Below, one piece after another: positions 44,401-52,304 of a DNA stretch of 64,000 bases. Origin of the DNA: Aminobacterium sp. MB27-C1 (GTDB taxonomy: Bacteria > Synergistota > Synergistia > Synergistales > Aminobacteriaceae); the NCBI RefSeq assembly GCF_030908405.1, contig NZ_CP133089.1:1860001-1924000 (forward strand), written 5' to 3'. A program made the position numbers and the translations under genes. Positions within the stretch are counted from its first letter, which is position 1; the number at the start of each line of letters is the position of its first letter. The notes under the pieces are model-generated. The model saw only the letters and a list, made by a program, of their open reading frames with translations, was not told the DNA's origin and did not search any database.

Positions 44401-44583
44401 TTGTTCCACATCGCTTGCGGAAGCCCCTGGCCATGTTGTCAATATATTGATAACAGGGGGTTCAATTTCAGGCAATAAGTCTACTTTCAGAGTTGTAAAT
44501 ACCAACCCCCCCAAAAGTAATACTGCCAGAAAAACCATTAGTGTCGTAATTCGGCGTTTTACAGAAAATTCTGGTAACGTCAT
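41470..44583 (-). CDS. RND efflux pump inner-membrane transporter (HAE-1/AcrB-type)
   Basis: A 1037-residue proton-driven multidrug exporter with 12 membrane helices and two large periplasmic loops. The N-terminus 'FSVKRRITTLMVFLAVLLLGG' is TM1. The TM4 proton-relay acids are in 'ASGMVVDNSIVATDQI', the second repeat has 'LLGVIMLIGIVVNNAIVLVD', and the C-terminal 'RLRPVLMTTLTTFFGMLP' is typical. It overlaps both the adaptor gene (4 bp) and the PG0541-like gene. Substrates are unknown; the TetR gene at 47028 probably controls it. Confidence 0.95.
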   Translation of the reverse strand: MTLPEFSVKRRITTLMVFLAVLLLGGLVFTTLKVDLLPEIEPPVINILTTWPGASASDVEQRVSKIVENQVSIIEGVDTIFSKSQDNLSVVSVKFKWGEDLDVKVGDIRDAVNFAKRDLPDDAEEPIILRITSGTVPVLSMSLTAGSSFQGLYHFADNTVAETLSRIPGVGEVLIYGGDRREIQVQLDINKIEALGLSTQTIIKAIESENINIPAGSMKEDQVEYYLRVPGRFKSVDELKKVIVGVIRGRPVYLQDVATIVDGLKETEIEGFHDGQRSVILIVLKNSDANTVEVSRSVLAKMEEMKAREFPSDVQYYVGLNTADFIQDSIKNLGSSLFVGILLVFIVTWAFLKRLPASLIICSAIPFSLIITFIVMGWLDYTINIFTLSALAVASGMVVDNSIVATDQIVYHLELGERRSVASVLGAREVQSALVASTLTTAVVLLPLAFISGLVGVFFSALTIVMVLAVVASLFVSLSFIPMMGSRFFKREEDQFRIHKFTERCLVWLEKTYRNILSWSLNNRKKVVSVAILLLVLTFWGFRYIGTELTPEPDTGDISITFVLPEGTRLEKTTALLNDIMAHAKETIPEATNIYAYDGKDEKGYAVAVGQEAGPNIGTVGIKLVPKKERNRSAFVVANELRSWLRAKPGIEKMTVIVTSPIKAMFLGSKPLNIEVYGDNLSEVLSTATRIKDSLAQIPGAVDITLSQKQNRPEVWVELDREKAALSGVSTAAVAQTLRTYYYGYETNESYWEGDDDYPIRIRLNNEQRDSRDILDRLMVPSVTGKLIRLSSIASLDDTVGPPEIQRKNKQRYIIVEANVHGRSLGEVTQDARDMIRNVEIPHGVRINFGGEVEEQADAFRQMGYLVLLGVLLVYMVMAGQYEAYLDPFIIMFSIPFALTGVAFAYLLTGTYLSLQGLLGVIMLIGIVVNNAIVLVDYINLLRARGLKLREALLEAGERRLRPVLMTTLTTFFGMLPMAVSRGQGAELWQPLAISVMGGLLVSTIVTLVLVPVIYSLFEEKLRRTKRFEEGRQVKTA

Positions 44584-45671
44584 TTATGAACCACCTCAAT
44601 AGCAACGCCTTCTGAAACTTTTTCTGACCTAGTCAAAATAACTTCGTCAGAAGAGGAAAGGCCATCAAGAATCTCAATCATTCCTTTTGACTCGTCCCCT
44701 AATGTTACATAACGCAATTCAGCCGTATCCTCTTTTGTTCGCACATAACATATGGATTGCCCAGTTCCAGCCATTTGTCCCACAGCTTCAAGAGGAAGGG
44801 CTAAACCTTCATGCGTTTCCAATTCAATAACTGTGCGGGCAAACATCCCCGGTTTTAATATTGAAAGGGAATCAAGCAACACCTCAACTTTTCCAGTTCG
44901 TGTCGCTGCATCAAGGGTTGGTGAAATTCGAGAGACAGAAGCCTCAAATTGCCTCCCCGGAAAAGCATCCAGCTGCAAAGAAGCTTTTTGACCAACTCGA
45001 ACTCGAGGGTATACCTTTTCTGGAACGGAACCTACTGCCTTGACTTTCATATTCTTGGCTATCATGAAAGCAGGCGTTGACGACGTCGTATCGCCGGGAT
45101 CTAGATTCCTTGCGGTGATAACTCCTGAAATAGGCGCTTCTATTTTGTGATAGCTTTTTAAAATTTTGAGTTGTTCAAGAGCTGCTTGAGCTTCTTTTAC
45201 CTGTTTTTTAGATGTTTTGTACTCACCATCTATATGCTCAAAATGTTGCCTGCTAATAACTTCTTCTTTATAAAGTGCTGAGAAACGTTCAAAATCGTTT
45301 TTTACTGTCCGATAATAAATTTTAGCTTTCGATAGCGTCGCTGCCGCCTGATTAATCTGCTCACTTATCAAGCTCTCATCAAGTTCAGCCAGAATCGTAC
45401 CCGCTTTAACTATGTCGCCTTCATTGACAAATACTCTTAAAACAGTTTTACCGGGAACCTTACACACTACAGCGGCTTCTTCCTCTGGTTCTAAAGTTGC
45501 TGCAAAATGAAGCTTTTCAGTAAAAAGCTTTGTTTCGGGAGAAACCGTTTCTACTTTAATTCGCTCTCGTTCAATAGGCTGTTGCTCTAGCTGATGTTGT
45601 TGATAAGCACGAAAACCTATGAGCCCAAGAAAAAGAATGACAATACTGAAGAGCAATAACACTTTTTTCAT
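44580..45671 (-). CDS. RND efflux periplasmic adaptor (membrane fusion protein)
   Basis: A 363-residue adaptor that bridges the RND pump and TolC. An N-terminal membrane anchor (residues 3-22) is followed by the barrel-sandwich half 'AAVVCKVPGKTVLRVFVNEG' and 'AGTILAELDESL'. A short coiled-coil hairpin covers about 95-160, then 'KIEAPISGVITARNLDPGD' and beta-barrel domains. ATG 45671 is chosen: the in-frame GTG at 45680 overlaps the AGGAG site. Confidence 0.92.
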   Translation of the reverse strand: MKKVLLLFSIVILFLGLIGFRAYQQHQLEQQPIERERIKVETVSPETKLFTEKLHFAATLEPEEEAAVVCKVPGKTVLRVFVNEGDIVKAGTILAELDESLISEQINQAAATLSKAKIYYRTVKNDFERFSALYKEEVISRQHFEHIDGEYKTSKKQVKEAQAALEQLKILKSYHKIEAPISGVITARNLDPGDTTSSTPAFMIAKNMKVKAVGSVPEKVYPRVRVGQKASLQLDAFPGRQFEASVSRISPTLDAATRTGKVEVLLDSLSILKPGMFARTVIELETHEGLALPLEAVGQMAGTGQSICYVRTKEDTAELRYVTLGDESKGMIEILDGLSSSDEVILTRSEKVSEGVAIEVVHK

Positions 45672-45682
45672 CGAAACCACTC

Positions 45683-47038
45683 CTATTCCCTATTCTCCGC
45701 AACCATATGGTTAGAACCAATTGAGTATAAAAGCTCAGATTCAGATGTATATGTGTCATATACAGCATCAACAAGTTGGGTTCGTGCGTTAGTTAACGCA
45801 ACTCTGGCATCAAGCACATCAATGTTTGTTCCAACCTGTGCTCCATACCGCTTCAACGCCATTCGGTAGTCTTCTTCTGCACTTTCTACTTGCTTCTGAG
45901 CTACATTGATACGTTGCATCGCTGACTCAAGATTTAACTTTGCAACTGAAACTTCAAGACAAATTTGCTTTTTAAAATCTTCTGCTCTGTAAAGAAATTC
46001 ATCAGCAGCAGCTCGTGCTTCTTTAGCTTTCGACTTACTCGCTCCTCCATCAAAGAAGGTCCACAAGGCTGTAACAGATATTTTCCAATCATCTTTTTCA
46101 CTTGGGAAAAAGGTATCGTCTACAACGTAACTTTCAGCTTGCAACACTACCTGAGGACGTCCTTCTGCTGATGCCGCCTGAGCCAAAGCAAGAGAAGATT
46201 TAAGAGCATAGTCTAGAGCTTTCAGTTCAGCTCTTTGTTGTAGTGCTACATCTAGTGGTTTCTCTGGAATATATACATTTTTTACACTCTCTTCAGGAGT
46301 TGAAAGAACATATTTTTCTCGAAGAGAAGAACCAACGGCCCTTTCTAGAGCATTCCATGCCACATCTACAGCATTAACAGCACGAATGCGGTTTAATTCT
46401 GCTTCTGAAACATCCACGTCAACTCTGAGAAGCTCGTTCTTAGCCACTACTCCATGTTTATAAAAAGACTCGACTTGTTTTAAGTGCTCTTGTGATAAGT
46501 CCCAAACATCTTCAGCTATAACCAATTTAGCTCTGGCTCTTTGTAAATTATATAAAGCCTTTAAAACATTATTTTGTACTGTTTGAGAAACTCTGGTCTC
46601 TTGAGCCTTGGCTCCCTCAAAGGCAAGCTTTTGACTCCGTATCGAATTCTCAACTCCTCCGCTGCTATAAAGCAAGTAGTTGAGAGAAATAGCAGCTCTG
46701 TATGTTTTTTCAAAACCGGCAACAGCTCTACCTGTAGGAGCCGGACTGCCATTCAAATAGACGGGATACCAAAGAGCTTCTTTTTCTTGTTGATATGTTA
46801 TAGATGTTGATAACTGTGGAAGCTGTGAAGCTTTTATTCCCTCAAAACGAGCTTGTGCTTGTTTTACCCTTTCTGCCTCGGCAGCTAACACAGGATTATT
46901 TTTTTGAGCTAGTTCTAACACTAGAGATTCAGTGAGGACTTGAGGACTTTGCGCCCAAAGCTTTCTCTCGCATGAAAGGACCAGAACAAAAATAGCCACC
47001 ACTAAAATAAAAAAAGAAAATATTCTGTTATGGCGCAT
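45683..47038 (-). CDS. TolC family outer-membrane efflux protein
   Basis: A 451-residue outer-membrane channel with two OEP repeats of long helices: 'LVLELAQKNNPVLAAEAERV' in the first half and 'VAQKQVESAEEDYRMALKRY' near the end. The N-terminus is a signal peptide; 'VLVLSC' could be a lipobox, so it may be lipid-anchored. ATG 47038 with GGGAGGGG is chosen. The start overlaps the end of the TetR gene by 11 bp, so the repressor is co-transcribed with the pump. Confidence 0.9.
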   Translation of the reverse strand: MRHNRIFSFFILVVAIFVLVLSCERKLWAQSPQVLTESLVLELAQKNNPVLAAEAERVKQAQARFEGIKASQLPQLSTSITYQQEKEALWYPVYLNGSPAPTGRAVAGFEKTYRAAISLNYLLYSSGGVENSIRSQKLAFEGAKAQETRVSQTVQNNVLKALYNLQRARAKLVIAEDVWDLSQEHLKQVESFYKHGVVAKNELLRVDVDVSEAELNRIRAVNAVDVAWNALERAVGSSLREKYVLSTPEESVKNVYIPEKPLDVALQQRAELKALDYALKSSLALAQAASAEGRPQVVLQAESYVVDDTFFPSEKDDWKISVTALWTFFDGGASKSKAKEARAAADEFLYRAEDFKKQICLEVSVAKLNLESAMQRINVAQKQVESAEEDYRMALKRYGAQVGTNIDVLDARVALTNARTQLVDAVYDTYTSESELLYSIGSNHMVAENRE

Positions 47039-47636
47039 ATGACGCCCCTCCCTTAAGAATACGCAAAACAATAAATTTCCAAGAACGTTTAGCTTCTTCG
47101 GCAGAGTATATTGTTCCCAAATTGACTAGTACTCCCGAAAGAAAGCTTTCAAAGAGCCGAATTAACTCCTTCACAGTTAATTCACCTGCTCCATTTTTAA
47201 GCTTGGGATACATTCGTATAAGGGTTGATTCAAGCTCTTCTACCAAAGAAGCGCTAATTGACTTATTGAGCTCCAGAATTTCCTTATTTCCCCTTATGGA
47301 TTCAAGAGCCATATGAACGCTGAACATACGCCAAATTTTATCGTTCATCATTGCATCAATAAGCTGTTCACCCCTCCGAATAAAGAGTCCATCACGTTCT
47401 TCTGGTTCTTCCGCTTCAGATGGGAGCATAATACCCCTAATCCGTTCTACCTCCTGTTTTAACACCTCTCTGTAAAGGTCAAGTTTCCCCGGGAAATGCC
47501 AATATAAGGCTCCCTTACTCAACCCGGCTTCTCTTACTATGACATCAATACTCGTTCCGTAAAAACCTTTTTCTGCAAAATGTTTACGAGCTATATCTAA
47601 TATATGCGTTCGTGTATCTTGTGCGTTATCCTTCAC
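47028..47636 (-). CDS. TetR family regulator of the efflux operon
   Basis: A 202-residue AcrR/TtgR-like repressor. The helix-turn-helix is 'TSIDVIVREAGLSKGALYWHF', 21 residues in all but the last two belong to the next helix; 'ARKHFAEKGFYG' precedes it. The C-terminal region binds the effector. It heads the efflux operon and has a palindrome over its own promoter, so autorepression relieved by pump substrates is the likely scheme. Confidence 0.93.
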   Translation of the reverse strand: MKDNAQDTRTHILDIARKHFAEKGFYGTSIDVIVREAGLSKGALYWHFPGKLDLYREVLKQEVERIRGIMLPSEAEEPEERDGLFIRRGEQLIDAMMNDKIWRMFSVHMALESIRGNKEILELNKSISASLVEELESTLIRMYPKLKNGAGELTVKELIRLFESFLSGVLVNLGTIYSAEEAKRSWKFIVLRILKGGASYAP

Positions 47637-47650
47637 GGATTCACCTCCCG

Positions 47651-47698
47651 ACCGTTTAGTATGTTATGATATATACAACATACCGAACGGTCTGTCAA
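47651..47698 (-). promoter_or_regulatory. Promoter with overlapping TetR operator
   Basis: On the minus strand TTGACA (47698-47693), 17-bp spacer, TATATA (47675-47670). An inverted repeat with arms ACCGTTTAGTATGTT (47651-47665) and AACATACCGAACGGT (47677-47691), 13 of 15 positions symmetrical, spans the spacer and -10. It includes the ACCG...CGGT half-sites often bound by AcrR-type repressors. Confidence 0.8.
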
Positions 47699-47717
47699 TA
47701 TTAAGCATATAAAAAAA

Positions 47718-47739
47718 GGGGTGCTTTATAAAGCACCCC
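47718..47739. terminator. Bidirectional terminator beyond mgtE
   Basis: GGGGTGCTTTATAAAGCACCCC is a perfect 22-bp palindrome flanked by A- and T-runs, so it can act in both directions; it ends the mgtE transcript. Confidence 0.88.
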
Positions 47740-47760
47740 TTTTAACATTTTCTCTGATTT

Positions 47761-49119
47761 TCACGAAAGGGATAAAATATTTTTTGCTATTTCAAAATAG
47801 ACGATTAGCCCAAATACATCGACGATAGTTGTAATAAAGGGACCAGACATAATGGCAGGGTCGATACGCACCATTCGGGCTATAAAAGGTAAGAGTGTCC
47901 CAGCAAGATTTCCAAGTAAAACTACGGCAACAATAGCAAAAGCTACAGTTAAGGCTACGCCATATCCTGTATGAAGCATATATGCCCGAACTAAGCCTAA
48001 AACGGCTAAAGCTGCGCCTAATAAGATTCCTGTTAGCGCTTCTCTACAAATAACTTTTCCTATATCTTTCCATTCAATATCACCAAGGGTAAGACCTCTT
48101 ATTACGAGAGTGGAGGCCTGCGTTCCAGCATTTCCACCTGTACCAATAAGCAAAGGGATAAAAAAGGTTAAAGCAACGACACTTTGCAAAGCAAAAGAAT
48201 ATCGTTTTAAAACAACAGATGTCATTGCCTCCGTTAATATACAAATGAAAAGCCACATAAAACGTTTTTTAGCCAACGTAAAAATACTCGCATCAAGATA
48301 ATTCTCTTCTACAGGCTGAATACCAGCCATACGTTCAAAGTCTTCCGTTGCCTCTTCCTCAATAATATCGAGAATATCGTCAAAGGTAATAATACCGACA
48401 AGGCGCTTCTCATTATCGACTATAGGGATAGCCTGTAAGTCATATTTCGACATTATCTGAGCAACTTCCTCCTGGTCGGTTGTTGTTGTTGCATATATAG
48501 GGTCGTCCATAAGGGCTGCCACTGTAGTATGAGGTTCAGCCATTATGAGCGTTTCTAAATCGACAACCCCTTTCAGGTATCGCTGGGTATCAACAACAAA
48601 ACATGTATAAATAGTCTCTTTACTTCGTGCTTGCTTACGGATTCTCTCAATAGCCTGCTCTGTTGTCATTTCTTCCTTTAAATCTATATATTCAGGAGTC
48701 ATTATTCGTCCGGCAGAGCTCGCTGGATAGTTCAAAAGCATATTAGCAACCTTACGTTCATCTGAAGAAAGACGTAATAACAATCTTTTAACAGTCTTTG
48801 CAGGTAACTCATCAAAAAGAGCTGTTCTGTCATCATCAGACATTTCTTCCATAATCTCTGATACTTCCGCATCAGTGAAATGGTTCAGCATTTCTTCTAT
48901 TTCAGTGCTATCCATAAACTCAAACACGTCAATAGCCTGATCTTTTGCCAGCAACCTGAAAAGAAAGACCCTTTCTACAGGAGGTTTTTCTCCCAAAATT
49001 TCAGCAACATCAGCTGGCTCAATAGTGCTTAGAAGCTCTTTTAAGCTTTTAAATTTTTTGCTAAGGAATAATTTATCGATGCTCTCGAGGAATTTGTGGT
49101 GCAAATTATCCACTGGCAT
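47761..49119 (-). CDS. mgtE: Magnesium transporter MgtE
   Basis: A 452-residue Mg2+ channel. Residues 20-140 are the MgtE N-domain superhelix ('EIMEEMSDDDRTALFDELPA'). Two CBS domains cover about 145-265 ('MTPEYIDLKEEMTTEQAIER', 'AIPIVDNEKRLVGIITFDDI'). The C-terminal five-helix pore has 'LLIGTGGNAGTQASTLVIRG' and 'PAIMSGPFITTIVD', whose Asp lines the ion path. The cytoplasmic domains close the pore when Mg2+ is plentiful. Confidence 0.96.
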   Translation of the reverse strand: MPVDNLHHKFLESIDKLFLSKKFKSLKELLSTIEPADVAEILGEKPPVERVFLFRLLAKDQAIDVFEFMDSTEIEEMLNHFTDAEVSEIMEEMSDDDRTALFDELPAKTVKRLLLRLSSDERKVANMLLNYPASSAGRIMTPEYIDLKEEMTTEQAIERIRKQARSKETIYTCFVVDTQRYLKGVVDLETLIMAEPHTTVAALMDDPIYATTTTDQEEVAQIMSKYDLQAIPIVDNEKRLVGIITFDDILDIIEEEATEDFERMAGIQPVEENYLDASIFTLAKKRFMWLFICILTEAMTSVVLKRYSFALQSVVALTFFIPLLIGTGGNAGTQASTLVIRGLTLGDIEWKDIGKVICREALTGILLGAALAVLGLVRAYMLHTGYGVALTVAFAIVAVVLLGNLAGTLLPFIARMVRIDPAIMSGPFITTIVDVFGLIVYFEIAKNILSLS

Positions 49120-49126
49120 CTCCCCC

Positions 49127-49300
49127 TTTGTTCCTATATTTTTTTAAAGGGTGAGAAACAGGTCACACCCGACGGGCGCCGGGCGCTATCAAACCTGCAA
49201 TGAGGGATAATAGAACGAACTCGACGCCTGTTAGTTCATGAGAAACCTTATAAAACTACACGATAAAGGGACTATACCGCTATCCATGTTACACCTCTTT
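49127..49300 (-). promoter_or_regulatory. Structured mgtE leader with attenuator-like hairpin
   Basis: Minus strand: a GC-rich stretch (GCGCCCGGCGCCCGTCGGG) inside AT-rich DNA is followed by GGGTGTGA/TCTCACCC (49150-49171), then TTTAAAAAAAT, just before the mgtE ribosome binding site. A terminator this close to a start codon suggests transcription attenuation. It does not show recognisable M-box core bases. Confidence 0.45.
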
Positions 49301-49308
49301 TAAAAGAA

Positions 49309-49343
49309 CATACGGGGCATTGCATATGAAAACACCCCGTATG
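49309..49343 (-). terminator. Terminator after rpsI
   Basis: CATACGGGG (49309-49317) pairs perfectly with CCCCGTATG (49335-49343), followed on the minus strand by TTCTTTT. Confidence 0.8.
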
Positions 49344-49363
49344 TTTTTCTTTTCGTAAAGTAA

Positions 49364-49759
49364 TTAACGTTTGGAGAACTGTCGCAGTCCTCGGGCACCC
49401 TTCTGACCGAATTTCTTTCTTTCGACCATACGAGGATCTCGGGTAAGATACCCTGCCTTTTTAAGAACGGGACGAAGTTCTGGATTTAGCTTAAGAAGGG
49501 CTCTGGCAATACCAAGGCAAACCGCTCCGGCCTGGCCGGTAAGACCGCCTCCATTAGCCCTGACAAAAACATTGACTTTTCCTTCTACGCCAGCAGTTTT
49601 TAAAGGAGCTAAAGCATGTACCTGCCATACGTCGCGGGGGAAATAGTCTTCAACTGTTCTTTCATTAATTTTTATAGTTCCATCGCCCGGGCAAACTCTC
49701 ACGCGAGCAATAGCATTTTTACGTCTTCCTGTACCCCAAAAATAGGAAGGAGTTGGCAT
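49364..49759 (-). CDS. rpsI: Ribosomal protein uS9
   Basis: A 131-residue 30S protein with 'YFWGTGRRKNAIARVRV' at the start, 'VRANGGGLTGQAGAVCLGIA' in the middle and the basic C-terminal tail 'RKKFGQKGARGLRQFSKR' that reaches the P-site tRNA. It follows rplM, the universal gene order. Confidence 0.98.
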   Translation of the reverse strand: MPTPSYFWGTGRRKNAIARVRVCPGDGTIKINERTVEDYFPRDVWQVHALAPLKTAGVEGKVNVFVRANGGGLTGQAGAVCLGIARALLKLNPELRPVLKKAGYLTRDPRMVERKKFGQKGARGLRQFSKR

Positions 49760-49780
49760 TCTTTTTCCTCCTTTCTTATA

Positions 49781-50215
49781 TTAAATGTCAAGAGTAACTG
49801 GCTGTTGTGCTTCGTGAGGATGATTGGCTCCCGCATAGACCTTAAGTTTCCGCTGGAAATTAAGGCGTGTCTTGGAAGGAAGCATCCCTTTCACAACAAG
49901 CTCGACAAGTCGCTCTGGTCTTTTCGCCATGATTTCACCGTAGGTCTGGCTTTTAATTCCGCCAGGATATCCTGTGTGGTGATATCTTTTAGCATTCATC
50001 AGCTTATTACCAGTCAACTTTACTTTATCCGCATTGATAACAATCACGAAATCTCCACAATCAACATGTGGGGTATAGGTCGCTTTATGTTTCCCCATCA
50101 GTATTCTAGCTATTTTGACAGCTAGTCTTCCCAATGGTTTATCGGTGGCATCTACTACATACCACTCACGCGCAACTTTGTCGCGAGTAGCCATGTAGGT
50201 ACGATTGCTCGCCAT
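49781..50215 (-). CDS. rplM: Ribosomal protein uL13
   Basis: A 144-residue 50S protein with '[20 protein letters not shown]', '[16 protein letters not shown]' and '[20 protein letters not shown]'. ATG 50215 is preferred over ATG 50221 because GGAGG lies 8 nt from the former and only 2 from the latter. It is first in the rplM-rpsI operon. Confidence 0.97.
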   Translation of the reverse strand: MASNRTYMATRDKVAREWYVVDATDKPLGRLAVKIARILMGKHKATYTPHVDCGDFVIVINADKVKLTGNKLMNAKRYHHTGYPGGIKSQTYGEIMAKRPERLVELVVKGMLPSKTRLNFQRKLKVYAGANHPHEAQQPVTLDI

Positions 50216-50221
50216 GCTCAT

Positions 50222-50377
50222 TTCCTCCTTTATACTTCAATTCAAATATATAGGGAAAAGCCCCAAAGGACACTCATAGACACGAAACTGTTTCTTTATA
50301 GTCGCATCTGGGAATGGTGGCGGCACTCCCACTAAAAGGAAACGTTTCTATATTCTAGAAGCATCCGTAGAACTTAC
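50222..50377 (-). promoter_or_regulatory. Structured leader of rplM (candidate)
   Basis: The 5' region of rplM carries a hairpin on the minus strand, GGGAGTG/CATTCCC (50313-50333), and a second possible pairing nearer the gene. Position and structure recall L13 autoregulatory leaders, but I cannot confirm the consensus. Confidence 0.3.
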
Positions 50378-51421
50378 TTATTTTACACGTTTTAGCTTAG
50401 AATTTTCAATAATCCCTGGCAATCTTCCTCGTTTTGCTATAGGAATTCCATCGATAACCTTCAAATCCATGGTCATATCTCGAGGAGTTCCATGAGCAAT
50501 ATAACTTCCAACGCCAAAAGAATCAACACCCGCTTCAGAAAGAATTCTAATTCGCTCTGGATTAAGGCCGCCTGAAGCAATAATTTTCACATGTGAAAAT
50601 CCTGCTATATCTAAACGATACCGAACTTCTTTTACAAGCTCAGGTGTTACTCCGCCTCGTTCGCCGGGGGTATCGAGACGAACTCCAAAAAGACGGTCTC
50701 CGAGAGCACGAGCTACACGAAGCGACTCTTCAGCTTCATCTTTAAATGTATCGATAAGAACGATCCTCGGTTCCCCTTCCGGAACCTCTTGGTCATAATA
50801 CTTGGCTAATTCAACGGTGTCTCCCACAATAAGAACTGCAGCGTGAGGAACTGTTCCTGTCGGCTCATGCCCAGCTAATTTGGCTCCTAACATGCAACTC
50901 GCACCGGAACAACCACCAACAGCGACAGCCACTCTTTCCATTACTGGAGCAATAGCAGGATGGACGTGTCTTGCACCAAAGCAAAGAACCGGCCTTCCTT
51001 CCGCAGCTTCAACGCACTGACGGGCAGCCGTTGCCCACCCACTGGAACTTGCCAAAATTCCGAGAAGAACCGTTTCGTATAGACCGAACTCGGAATAAGC
51101 CCCGCTTATTCTCATAACAACTTCTTTAGGAGCGAAAGTATCTCCTTCTTGTAATGAAGAGACAGAAACGTTTTTACTCTGCAAAATTCGCATTGCCTCT
51201 GGAAGTCCTGCAAAAACACCATTACCACGAGCAAAAAACTCCGCTACAACCGGAGTATTATCTTTTCCAGCTCGATGGAGCACATCTTTTGTTTTCAAAA
51301 AATAGACATCGGAGGTCAATCCACTCAAAATTTCTTCGTGCGTTGCACTATAAAAGCGATCTGTATCGACCGTAATAGAAGAAAGATCGTCGAGGGAATT
51401 TAAGTTCCCGTTTTTGGTCAT
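50378..51421 (-). CDS. pncB: Nicotinate phosphoribosyltransferase
   Basis: A 347-residue enzyme of the short NAPRTase type, which makes nicotinate mononucleotide from nicotinate and PRPP for NAD salvage. The N-terminus 'TVDTDRFYSATHEEILSG' and 'TFAPKEVVMRISGAYSEFG' are seen first. 'FGARHVHPAIAPVMERVAV' carries the substrate-contact Arg/His, and the barrel ends in 'KIIASGGLNPERI' and 'DSFGVGSYI'. The C-terminal extension of the long enzymes is absent. Confidence 0.9.
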   Translation of the reverse strand: MTKNGNLNSLDDLSSITVDTDRFYSATHEEILSGLTSDVYFLKTKDVLHRAGKDNTPVVAEFFARGNGVFAGLPEAMRILQSKNVSVSSLQEGDTFAPKEVVMRISGAYSEFGLYETVLLGILASSSGWATAARQCVEAAEGRPVLCFGARHVHPAIAPVMERVAVAVGGCSGASCMLGAKLAGHEPTGTVPHAAVLIVGDTVELAKYYDQEVPEGEPRIVLIDTFKDEAEESLRVARALGDRLFGVRLDTPGERGGVTPELVKEVRYRLDIAGFSHVKIIASGGLNPERIRILSEAGVDSFGVGSYIAHGTPRDMTMDLKVIDGIPIAKRGRLPGIIENSKLKRVK

Positions 51422-51433
51422 ACCTATTCTCCT

Positions 51434-51664
51434 TTATTTTGTCATTATTACAAGTACAAGAGAAGTTAACATGAAAAGGCCGGTTAACACAACCGTTATT
51501 TTCGTCAAGCCACTCAAACGCTGCCACTGACTTCCACCCATATCCGACTGGGTTCCTCCTCCAAAGATGCCGGAGAATCCGCCTTCTTTACGCTGTTGAA
51601 GAAGAACTACTCCCATTAAGGCAATACTCAAAAGGATATGAACTATGCCAAGAAACATTCTCAC
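51434..51664 (-). CDS. secG: Preprotein translocase subunit SecG
   Basis: A 76-residue, two-span membrane protein with 'VLLQQRKEGGFSGIFGGGTQ' between the helices and 'ITVVLTGLFMLTSLVLVI' at the C-terminus. It is the usual length. Confidence 0.95.
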   Translation of the reverse strand: MRMFLGIVHILLSIALMGVVLLQQRKEGGFSGIFGGGTQSDMGGSQWQRLSGLTKITVVLTGLFMLTSLVLVIMTK

Positions 51665-51719
51665 TTACTACACCCCCTACACAATAAGGCACCCAAAATC
51701 CAAACAGTAGATTATTCTA

Positions 51720-52304
51720 TCACATTTGTTGTTGAAGAATATGTATTAATTGATAAGAAGCTATAGCTCTATGTGAAATACGAGCTTTTATTTTATCAGG
51801 AAGATCAGCAAATGGACTATCAAACCCCTGAGGAATAAAGAGTGGATCGTAACCAAATCCACCTTCTCCTTGTTGTTCCTCTGCAATTTTTCCCCAACAC
51901 TCGCCTTCCGTTATTATAGTATGCCCCTCTTCAGGAAAACAGAGAGCAAAAGCAGCTACATATTTTGCTGTTCGATCTTCTTTCCCTTCAAGAGATTGAA
52001 GAAGCCACTTATTCCTCGCCTCGCTGGAAGCAGCAACTCGAGCAGAAAAAATACCAGGTTTCCACTGCAGGGCGCGAACTTCAAGACCGCTATCGTCAGC
52101 TAAAGAAGGCATACCGCTTGCTTCCGCCCACGCCGCAGCTTTCAGATAAGCATTCCCCATATATGTCTGGTATGTTTCGTCCACATCAAGAGATAGACGT
52201 TCTGGACCAAAAACAAGATTTATCTGCAAGGGGGCAAGTAAAGCGACAACTTCTTCGTATTTATTACGATTACTGCTGGCAAAAAGAACAGATCTCACCA
52301 ACAC
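51720..52304 (-). CDS. rdgB: XTP/dITP diphosphatase (RdgB/Ham1)
   Basis: A house-cleaning pyrophosphatase of about 194 residues that removes non-canonical purine nucleotides. Motifs: 'FASSNRNKYEEV' at the start, 'SLADDSGLEV', 'GGFGYDPLFIP' and 'SHRAIASYQ' at the end. The 5' end lies inside the rph gene. GTG 52304 (AGGAG at 10 bp) is used, but TTG 52301 and GTG 52298 are also possible. The overlap with rph is about 35 bp. Confidence 0.93.
   Translation of the reverse strand: MLVRSVLFASSNRNKYEEVVALLAPLQINLVFGPERLSLDVDETYQTYMGNAYLKAAAWAEASGMPSLADDSGLEVRALQWKPGIFSARVAASSEARNKWLLQSLEGKEDRTAKYVAAFALCFPEEGHTIITEGECWGKIAEEQQGEGGFGYDPLFIPQGFDSPFADLPDKIKARISHRAIASYQLIHILQQQM

Noticed and set aside
49127-49300. 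A short membrane peptide gene upstream of mgtE
   Set aside because: A ~30-codon frame reads 'ELTGVEFVLLSLIAG', but it has no ATG, GTG or TTG start in frame and overlaps a likely RNA structure.
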